This document shows, one piece after another, positions 58,380 to 64,000 of a stretch of DNA of 64,000 bases (its first letter is position 1; the number at the start of each line of letters is the position of its first letter). The DNA is taken from positions 1 through 64,000 of the forward strand of contig NZ_JZKH01000001.1 in assembly GCF_000961885.1 (NCBI RefSeq), given 5' to 3'. The notes under the pieces are model-generated. The model was given only the letters and a program-made list of their open reading frames with translations. It ran no database searches and had not been told where the DNA came from. This stretch comes from Streptomyces rubellomurinus. GTDB lineage: Bacteria > Actinomycetota > Actinomycetes > Streptomycetales > Streptomycetaceae. A program made the position numbers and the translations under genes.

Positions 58380-59090
58380 ATGACCGTCCACGCCGGGCCG
58401 GGCGACCCCCACCGCCCACGCGCCCCGCGCTGGGACGCGCCCGAACCGTCGCGCGCCGGGCGGGGCGCCCGCAGCGGCCCCAAGCCGGGCCTCAGCGTGG
58501 ACGCGATCGTCTCCGCCGCCATCGCGGTGGCCGACGCCGAGGGCATGGCCGCCTTCTCCATGCGCGCGGTCGGCGAACGCCTCGGCCGCACGGCGATGGC
58601 GCTCTACACCTACGTGCCCGGCAAGGACGAGCTCCTGGCCCTGATGCACGACCGCGCACTCGCCGAACTCCCGCCCCCCGCACCGCGGTCGGACGACTGG
58701 CGGGCCGCCGCCACCGACTGGGCCGAGCAGCTGTACGCCTGTTACCTGCGCCACCCCTGGGTGCTCCGGCTCCCGCCGGCCCGGCCCGCCCTCGGCCCGG
58801 CCGAACTCGCCGCGCTGGAGAGCCTGTTGAGCGCCCTCGCACCCGCCGCACTCGCGCCCGCCCGACTGCGCGGAGCCGTCGCCGCCCTCCGGCAGTACGT
58901 CCGCGGCGCGGCCGCCGCCACCGCCGACGCCAGCGGTGACCAACTCGACGGTTTCGCACCGGACTTCGCCGAGCACTTCCCCCTGCTGACGGCGCTGCGG
59001 CGGGACCCCGGCGGCGCACCCGGGAACGAGGACGGGGAGGCCTTCCGCGCCGGACTGGCCGTCCTGCTGGACGGCATCGCGGCCTCCTGA
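58380..59090 (+). CDS. TetR/AcrR-family regulator (TetR_C_1 type)
   Basis: 236 residues from ATG 58380 (AAGGAG in place). Helix-turn-helix at about 40-85: LSVDAIVSAAIAVADAEGMAAFSMRAVGERLGRTAMALYTYVPGKDELL. The YTYVPGK form is typical of regulators close to tetracycline-like or multidrug repressors. The C-terminal domain is Ala-rich and helical. Its target is unknown; no pump gene is adjacent. Repeated TTACGCCATAA sites upstream suggest autoregulation. Confidence 0.9.
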   Translation: MTVHAGPGDPHRPRAPRWDAPEPSRAGRGARSGPKPGLSVDAIVSAAIAVADAEGMAAFSMRAVGERLGRTAMALYTYVPGKDELLALMHDRALAELPPPAPRSDDWRAAATDWAEQLYACYLRHPWVLRLPPARPALGPAELAALESLLSALAPAALAPARLRGAVAALRQYVRGAAAATADASGDQLDGFAPDFAEHFPLLTALRRDPGGAPGNEDGEAFRAGLAVLLDGIAAS

Positions 59091-59094
59091 GCGA

Positions 59095-59292
59095 TCAGCC
59101 CCGCCGGGCGGCGGGAATCGAGAGCAGCACGCCGAGCGCCAGCAGCGCCGCGTAGCCGACCGTCTCGTGGCCGTCCGGCACCAGGTAGCGGACGAAGCCG
59201 AACAGCCGGAACCCCCCGAGCCGGTCGGCCAGCAGGCCGGTGCCGCCGCCGAGGATCAGCACGAAACCGAGGTAGCCGAGCAGAGTCTTCAT
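59095..59292 (-). CDS. Small two-helix membrane protein
   Basis: 65 residues from ATG 59292. Two hydrophobic helices (LLGYLGFVLILGGGTGLLAD and VGYAALLALGVLLSIPAA) flank a loop with FGFVRYLVPDG. No family recognised. It converges on the TetR gene with a 4-bp gap. Similar small Streptomyces proteins of unknown role exist. Confidence 0.65.
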   Translation of the reverse strand: MKTLLGYLGFVLILGGGTGLLADRLGGFRLFGFVRYLVPDGHETVGYAALLALGVLLSIPAARRG

Positions 59293-59432
59293 GTCCGTCA
59301 GCCTAGGAAGGCGCCGGCGTCCGGTAATCCGACTTTCGGCGCGCGCCGGGACCACCAAAGTCGCGGCCCGAGCCCGTGCCGCCCGGCCCACCGGACGGAG
59401 CAGCAGCCCCGGCGCCCCGGCGGCCGCCCGGT

Positions 59433-59438
59433 TACGTT
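59433..59438 (+). promoter_or_regulatory. -10 element TACGTT for leaderless D,D-carboxypeptidase transcript
   Basis: TACGTT (TANNNT) ends 6 bases before the GTG at 59445, and no ribosome site precedes that GTG, as expected for a leaderless mRNA. Confidence 0.5.
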
Positions 59439-59444
59439 CGCCGT

Positions 59445-60776
59445 GTGCAGTCGAAGCATGTGCAGCGCAGACGAACCCGGCAGACCGCCCAGGCGGCCGC
59501 CGCCTCGGCCCTGGCCCTCACCGCCCTGGCCCTGACCACCCTGCCACTGACCGCCCTGCCACCGGCCGCCCCCGCCGCCGTCGCCCAGGACGCCGGGGCC
59601 GCGGTCGGCGGCGAACGGCTCGGCCGCCCGGCCGTCCAGATCGCGCCGCTGGCCGGCGCCCCCGCCCTGCCGGCCACCCTCACCGGCCGCTCCTGGCTGG
59701 TCGCCGACGCCACCACCGGCGAGGTGCTCGCCGCCCGCGACGCCCACCTGCCGCTGCCGCCCGCCAGCACGCTCAAGATGCTGTTCGCCGACACCGTGCT
59801 GCCCAAGTTCGACCGCGCCCTGGAGCACCAGGTCACCCCCGCCGAACTGGCCGGCCTCGGCGCCGGCAGCAGCCTCGTCGGCGTCAAGGAGAACCTGCCG
59901 TACCGGGTCGAGGACCTCTGGCGGGGCGTCTTCCTCAGCTCCGGCAACGACGCCGTGCACGTCCTCGCGCACATGAACGGCGGCGTCCAGCGCACCGTCA
60001 CCGAGATGCAGGCCCGGGCCCAGGCCCTCCAGGCCAGGGACACCAAGGTCGTCACCCCGGACGGCTACGACATGGACGGCCAGGTCTCCTCCGCCTACGA
60101 CCTCACCCTGTTCGCCCGCGCCGGGCTGCGCAACGCCGACTTCCGCTCCTACTGCTCCACCCGCACCGCCCGCTTCCCCGGCGGACTCGACAAGCTCACC
60201 GGGCAGCGCACCAGCTTCGACATCGCCAACACCGACCGGCTGCTCGGCAAGTACCCCGGCCTGATCGGCGTCAAGAACGGCTACACCACCAACGCGGGCG
60301 CCACCTTCACCGGCGCCGCCGAGCGCGACGGCCGCACCCTGCTGGTGACGGTCATGCACCCGGAGGCCCAGGGCAAGGTCTACGACGAGGCGGCCAGCCT
60401 GCTGGACTGGGGCTTCGCGGCCGCCGGGAAGGTCCAGCCGGTAGGGCAGCTGGCCGAGGACACCGCCGCCCCCGCCGGCGGCGCGTCCTCTGCCGCCGCC
60501 CCGCAGGCCGCCACCGACCTGCCGGCCTGGGCCCAGCCGCCGCTCGGCGGCCCGTCCAACGACCCGGGCCTCACCCCCGCCGTCTGGACGGGCGCCGCGC
60601 TGGCCGGCGCCCTCGCCCTCTGGGCCGCCGCCCGTACGGTCGCACGCCGCCGGGCCGCCGCGGCCGCCGCGCCTTCGAGCACCACCGCCATCGGCGCCAC
60701 CGCGGTCGGCGGCCGCACCGGCCCCCGGCTCTCCCGCCGCCTGCGCGCCCGGCTGCACTCCGTCCGCCGCCGGTGA
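59445..60776 (+). CDS. D-alanyl-D-alanine carboxypeptidase (S11, PBP5-like)
   Basis: 443 residues. Basic N terminus with signal/anchor helix (about 18-45), S11 peptidase domain with the SxxK motif PASTLKML (Ser108, Lys111), SxN in LSSGNDA, and VKNGYTTNAG in place of KTG (Asn replaces Thr). A C-terminal membrane helix (about 385-405, AALAGALALWAAARTV) and basic tail would anchor it. It trims terminal D-Ala from peptidoglycan stems. GTG 59445 is preferred because of the -10 box just upstream. Confidence 0.85.
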   Translation: MQSKHVQRRRTRQTAQAAAASALALTALALTTLPLTALPPAAPAAVAQDAGAAVGGERLGRPAVQIAPLAGAPALPATLTGRSWLVADATTGEVLAARDAHLPLPPASTLKMLFADTVLPKFDRALEHQVTPAELAGLGAGSSLVGVKENLPYRVEDLWRGVFLSSGNDAVHVLAHMNGGVQRTVTEMQARAQALQARDTKVVTPDGYDMDGQVSSAYDLTLFARAGLRNADFRSYCSTRTARFPGGLDKLTGQRTSFDIANTDRLLGKYPGLIGVKNGYTTNAGATFTGAAERDGRTLLVTVMHPEAQGKVYDEAASLLDWGFAAAGKVQPVGQLAEDTAAPAGGASSAAAPQAATDLPAWAQPPLGGPSNDPGLTPAVWTGAALAGALALWAAARTVARRRAAAAAAPSSTTAIGATAVGGRTGPRLSRRLRARLHSVRRR

Positions 60777-60803
60777 GCCGAGCCGCCCTCTAGACTCTCC
60801 GGC

Positions 60804-61229
60804 ATGACCCCCGACCCCACCGGCCCCGTCGACCCCGCCGCCTCGGACCGGCTCGCCCGGATCGTCCGGCTCTCCGCCGGCAGCTACCTGCTCGTCACCA
60901 CCTACAAGAAGGACGGCACCCCGGTGCCGACCCCCGTGTGGGTGGTCCGCGACGGGGAGGCGCTGGGCATCTGGACCGTCGCCGACTCCTGGAAGGTCAA
61001 GCGGATCCGCAACCGCGCCGACGTGCTGGTCGGCCCGTGCGACGTCAAGGGCCGCCCGACCGGCGAGCAGTACCCGGCCACCGCCGAGCTGCTCACCCCC
61101 GAGCGCACCGCCGCGTACCGCACCCTGCTGCGCCAGAAGTACGGCCTGCTCGGCGTGCTCACCCTGCTCGGCAGCCGGCTGCGCCGCGGCGACCGCGGCA
61201 CGATCGGCATCCGGATCACCCTGGCCTGA
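60804..61229 (+). CDS. PPOX-class F420-dependent oxidoreductase
   Basis: 141 residues of the split-barrel flavin/deazaflavin-binding fold. SYLLVTTYKKDGTPVPTPVWVV, WTVADSWKVKRIRNRADVLVGPCDVKG and RTLLRQKYG are signature blocks of this actinobacterial group. It likely binds F420 (or heme/FMN relatives) and reduces an unknown small molecule. ATG 60804, 27 bp after the carboxypeptidase stop. Confidence 0.88.
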   Translation: MTPDPTGPVDPAASDRLARIVRLSAGSYLLVTTYKKDGTPVPTPVWVVRDGEALGIWTVADSWKVKRIRNRADVLVGPCDVKGRPTGEQYPATAELLTPERTAAYRTLLRQKYGLLGVLTLLGSRLRRGDRGTIGIRITLA

Positions 61230-61257
61230 CCGCCGGCCCGTCAGGGGTGCGGGCCCG

Positions 61258-61585
61258 CTACGGGTGCGGGCCCGCCAGCACGCTCGGCCGGGCCGCGAAC
61301 TCCGCCTCGGGCCCGAACCGCTCCAGCATCGCGTCCGCGAGCGCGTTCAGCGCGGCCGCGCCGTCCCCGTGGAACGACGAGCCGTGCATGACCGCGAGCG
61401 TGCGCGGACGCAGCTCGGCGAGTGAGCGCAGGGCGGGTGAAGAGGTCCTCGCAGAACAGCGTCCGGGTCTCCTCCTCGAACAGCACCCGCGCCTCCCAAC
61501 CGTGCGGCACGTGCGGGGTGTTGACGTTGCGCACCCGCCGGCGCACCTGCCGCCCGCCGAGGTCCAGCAGCTCCCCGTCGTCCAT
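61258..61585 (-). pseudogene. Decayed metallo-beta-lactamase-fold gene
   Basis: One frame reads [13 protein letters not shown] ... [27 protein letters not shown] (MBL strands with PHVPHGWE). The next frame continues [21 protein letters not shown] to a stop at 61258. A single-base change in the GGG run near 61430 joins them, but the usual 30-residue stretch between these blocks and the N-terminal HxHxDH half are both missing. The gene is therefore truncated, internally deleted and frameshifted. Confidence 0.65.
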
Positions 61586-61713
61586 CGGCCCGCCGATGCC
61601 CACCCGAGCGCCGGTCTGCCGCCGGGTCAGCCCTCGCGGGGCATGCCGGGCGGGTCCCCGGTTCGGCGGTGTCCGCGGCTTGCCGGACCGCCACGGCCCC
61701 GCCATCGGTGTCG

Positions 61714-61747
61714 TATAGTCGGATCCGGCTACTAGGATCCGACTATA
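61714..61747. promoter_or_regulatory. Perfect 13-bp inverted repeat, likely PadR operator
   Basis: TATAGTCGGATCC at 61714-61726 pairs with GGATCCGACTATA at 61735-61747 across 8 bases, 27 bp before the PadR gene start. The site is AT-richer than its surroundings and overlaps the probable promoter. Confidence 0.8.
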
Positions 61748-61774
61748 TCGATCGTCGATCGGAGCACAGCACGC

Positions 61775-62404
61775 ATGGCGAAGCGGAAGATCTCCAACAC
61801 CCTGGCGCTGGCCGTCCTCGGCCTGCTGCAGGAACAGCCGATGCACCCCTACGAGATGGCGACCACCCTGCGGGAACGCCACAAGGACAGCAGCTTCAAG
61901 GTCAACTCAGGGTCGCTGTACGACACCGTCGAGTCGCTGGTCCGGCACGGCTGGATCGAGCCGGTCGAGACCGCGCGCGACGGCCGGCGGCCCGAACGGA
62001 CGGTGTACGCGCCGACCGGGCTCGGCCAGGACGAGTTCGTGCGGTGGATCGACGAACTGCTCCGCACGCCCGTCGCCGAGTACCCCAAGTTCATGGCCGC
62101 GGTGTCCTACCTCGGCGCACTCGGCCCGGAGCGGGCCGCCGAGGCCCTGCTCGAACGGGCCGGCCACCTGGCCCGGCGGATCGAGGAGACGAACACGGTG
62201 CTGGCCGACACGGTCGGCTCCGGCCAGGTCCCCCGGCTGTTCATGATCGAGGCCGAGTGCGCCGTGCACGCCTGGGAGGCCGAACTGGCCTGGACGCGAC
62301 GGACCGTCGCCGAGATCCGCGACGGAAGCCTGTTCTGGCCCCGGGCCGAACGCACCGAACAGGGCTGGACCTGGTCCGCCCCCGGAGAGGAGCCCGTCCG
62401 ATGA
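61775..62404 (+). CDS. PadR-family transcriptional repressor
   Basis: 209 residues. The opening [56 protein letters not shown] is the PadR winged-helix signature. The C-terminal helical dimerisation domain runs to the end (subfamily with long C terminus). It should bind the perfect inverted repeat just upstream and release it on ligand binding. The stop overlaps the next ATG by four bases, so it controls the flavin monooxygenase gene in the same transcript. Confidence 0.93.
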   Translation: MAKRKISNTLALAVLGLLQEQPMHPYEMATTLRERHKDSSFKVNSGSLYDTVESLVRHGWIEPVETARDGRRPERTVYAPTGLGQDEFVRWIDELLRTPVAEYPKFMAAVSYLGALGPERAAEALLERAGHLARRIEETNTVLADTVGSGQVPRLFMIEAECAVHAWEAELAWTRRTVAEIRDGSLFWPRAERTEQGWTWSAPGEEPVR

Positions 62405-63882
62405 CCGAGGTGCTGATCGTCGGAGCCGGCCCGGCCGGCCTGTTACTCGCCGCCGAGCTCCGCCTCGCCGGCATCGACACCGTCGTGCTCGAACGCCACC
62501 CGCAACGGCCCGGCTACTGCCGGGGCTTCAACCTCAACGCCCGCGCCCTGGACCTGCTGGCCCGGCGCGGCCTCGCCGAACGGCTGGTCAGCGAGGGCTG
62601 GCAGGTCCCGCACGCCGCGTTCGCCGGCCTGCCGGCCACCCTCACCCTCGCCGGCACCCGCACCGACCACCCGTACACGCTCGGCATCGCACAGACCCGG
62701 GTCGAGGAGGTCCTCGAGGCGCACGCCCTCGCCCTGGGCGCCGACCTCCGGCGCGGACACCAACTGCGCACGCTGACCCAGGACTCCGCGTCGGTCACCG
62801 CCACCGTCAGCACGGCGGACGGCACCGAGTACCGCATCCGGGCGGACTACCTGGTCGGCTGCGACGGCGGCCGCAGCACCGTCCGCAAACAGGCCGGCAT
62901 CGACTTCCCCGGCACCGCGTCGACCCGCTTCACCCTGCTCGGAGACGTCGAACTCGCCGACCCGGACGCGCTGCCGATCGGCCCGACCACCGGCCCCGGC
63001 GGCGGCGTCTTCGTCGTCCCCCGCCCCGGCTACGTCCGGATCCTCACCACCGACCCGCGTCCCCCCGCCGACCAGGACACCCCGGTCACGCTGGACCTGC
63101 TCCAGCGCGCCGTCGACGACGCGCTCGGCCGGCCCGTCCACCTGCACAGCCCGCGCTGGCTGTCGCGCTTCGGCAACGCCGCCCGGCAAGCGGCCGCCTA
63201 CGTGCGCGGCCGGATCGTGCTCGCCGGGGACGCCGCGCACATCCACCCGCCGTCCGGGGCCATCGGCGTCAACGTCGCCCTCGACGACGTGTTCAACCTC
63301 GGCTGGAAACTCGCCGCCACCGTCCGCGGCACCGCACCCGCCCACCTGCTCGACAGCTACCACGCCGAACGCCACCCCGCCGGCGCGCACGTGCTGGCGA
63401 GCACCCAGGCGCTGGCCCTGCTCGCCGACGCCGACGCCGACGTCCGCCTCGGGCCCGTGACCGACCTGCTCACCCGCGTCGCCCGACACCCGGACGGCAA
63501 CCGCGCCTTCACCGAAACCATCACCGGTCTCGACACCCGTTACCCCATGCACCCCGACACCGACCACCCCTGGCTCGGCCGCCTCACCCCCGACCTCCCC
63601 CTCACCACCGCAGACGGCCCCACCCGCCTCACCGAGCTGCTCGCCCCGGGGCGCGGCGTGCTGCTCGACCTGACGGACGACGGCACCCTGCGCGAGGCGG
63701 CGGCCGGGTGGACGGACCGGGTGGACGTCGTCACCGCGACCAGCCCCGACCACCCCGAGCTCCGGGCCGTCCTGCTCCGGCCGGACGGACACACCGCCTG
63801 GGTACGGACCTCGGACGACGGCCACCTCAACGACCTCCACCAGGCACTGCGGCACTGGCACGGCGCGGGGGCACCCGCCTGA
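62401..63882 (+). CDS. FAD-dependent monooxygenase (aromatic/antibiotic hydroxylase type)
   Basis: 493 residues of the PHBH class. FAD-binding GAGPAGLLLAAELRLAGIDTVVLER at the N terminus, DYLVGCDGGRSTVRKQAG (DG motif), VLAGDAAHIHPPSGAIGVNVALDDVFNLGWKLA (GD motif with Ala instead of the second Gly) and a C-terminal thioredoxin-like domain. Relatives hydroxylate polyketides or inactivate rifampicin/tetracyclines. Co-transcribed with its PadR repressor, it looks like an inducible detoxification unit; the inducing compound is unknown. Confidence 0.92.
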   Translation: MTEVLIVGAGPAGLLLAAELRLAGIDTVVLERHPQRPGYCRGFNLNARALDLLARRGLAERLVSEGWQVPHAAFAGLPATLTLAGTRTDHPYTLGIAQTRVEEVLEAHALALGADLRRGHQLRTLTQDSASVTATVSTADGTEYRIRADYLVGCDGGRSTVRKQAGIDFPGTASTRFTLLGDVELADPDALPIGPTTGPGGGVFVVPRPGYVRILTTDPRPPADQDTPVTLDLLQRAVDDALGRPVHLHSPRWLSRFGNAARQAAAYVRGRIVLAGDAAHIHPPSGAIGVNVALDDVFNLGWKLAATVRGTAPAHLLDSYHAERHPAGAHVLASTQALALLADADADVRLGPVTDLLTRVARHPDGNRAFTETITGLDTRYPMHPDTDHPWLGRLTPDLPLTTADGPTRLTELLAPGRGVLLDLTDDGTLREAAAGWTDRVDVVTATSPDHPELRAVLLRPDGHTAWVRTSDDGHLNDLHQALRHWHGAGAPA

Positions 63883-63892
63883 ACACGGGGGC

Positions 63893-63920
63893 GGGCGGCG
63901 TGCACCGGCGCACGCCGCCC
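63893..63920 (+). terminator. Hairpin terminator after the monooxygenase gene
   Basis: Perfect 11-bp stem (63893-63903 with 63910-63920), 6-base loop, 10 bp past the stop. Confidence 0.8.
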
Positions 63921-63965
63921 GGCCCTCGCGGTCCGGGACGATCACCCATGCGGTAGAACGAACCC

Positions 63966-64000
63966 GTGAAGATCAAGGGCGTCACCTACGACACGGGCAC
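63966..64000 (+). CDS. Start of a further gene (3' truncated by window)
   Basis: GTG 63966 opens a frame KIKGVTYDTG to the window edge. The opening resembles a Streptomyces protein family that begins RIKGVTYDTG (recalled). TAGAAC at 63953 suggests a -10 for a leaderless start. Too short for function. Confidence 0.45.
   Translation, partial: MKIKGVTYDTG

Overview
The window is chromosomal DNA of a high-GC filamentous actinomycete, most likely Streptomyces or a close relative such as Kitasatospora. Support: very high GC with strong G/C bias at third codon positions, GTG and TTG starts, leaderless promoters, and family types typical of Streptomycetaceae (AfsR/SARP regulator, DUF5753/DUF397 pair, DUF6230/DUF6114 pair, large secreted chitinase, P450, many TetR/XRE/PadR regulators). 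I saw no rRNA, tRNA, CRISPR array, insertion sequence or replication origin. Species was not determined.

Layout. 1-3.1 kb: end of an unknown gene, two tandem beta-trefoil protease-inhibitor-like genes copied together with their 5' region, a small unknown gene, a threonine aldolase. 3.1-5.6 kb (minus): a two-gene membrane-anchored STAND-like NTPase system. 5.8-7.5 kb: a cysteine-type leader peptide ahead of a secreted beta-propeller-like protein. 7.6-10.4 kb: monooxygenase-fold protein, SDR and GlxA-type regulator, MOSC protein. 10.4-15.1 kb: a lower-GC stretch, then a regulatory island (zinc-finger/HTH protein, sigma-like protein, DUF574 methyltransferase, DUF5753/DUF397 pair, a frameshifted gene). 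15.2-26 kb: a SARP-NB-ARC-TPR regulator, a membrane Ser/Thr kinase with an external ricin-type lectin domain and, divergently, an 1804-residue secreted SGNH-PI-PLC-lectin-GH18-chitin-binding fusion. 26-28.5 kb: truncated ArgJ, P450, small unknown gene.

28.6-33.7 kb holds the most attractive candidate for an undescribed pathway. A methyltransferase and a tightly packed three-gene operon each lie just downstream of a copy of the same AT-rich operator-like motif. The operon encodes a Y4yA-type PLP decarboxylase-fold enzyme, a cysteine-synthase-like enzyme fused to a rhodanese domain, and a SufS-like class V enzyme. Together they look like a metal- or stress-regulated sulfur-transfer route to a thiol amino acid or metallophore.

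33.8-44 kb is mostly metabolic and housekeeping: two-helix channel-like protein, Gfo/Idh oxidoreductase with O-methyltransferase, DedA protein, LCM-type methyltransferase, coupled alpha/beta hydrolase and spermidine-synthase-like genes, selenium-binding protein, flavohaemoglobin. 44-50 kb: XRE/MmyB regulator divergent from an alcohol dehydrogenase, DUF6114/DUF6230 pair, TetR regulator, a secreted protein. 49.7-52.1 kb: MoxR ATPase with a VWA protein. 52.1-58 kb: Uma2 nuclease-fold protein, a truncated SnoaL-like gene beside an orphan palindrome, an epoxide hydrolase, and a 1164-residue S8-fold secreted protease without the canonical His motif. 58.4-64 kb: TetR regulator, D,D-carboxypeptidase, PPOX/F420 protein, a decayed metallo-beta-lactamase-fold gene, a PadR repressor with a perfect operator in operon with a flavin monooxygenase, and the start of a further gene.
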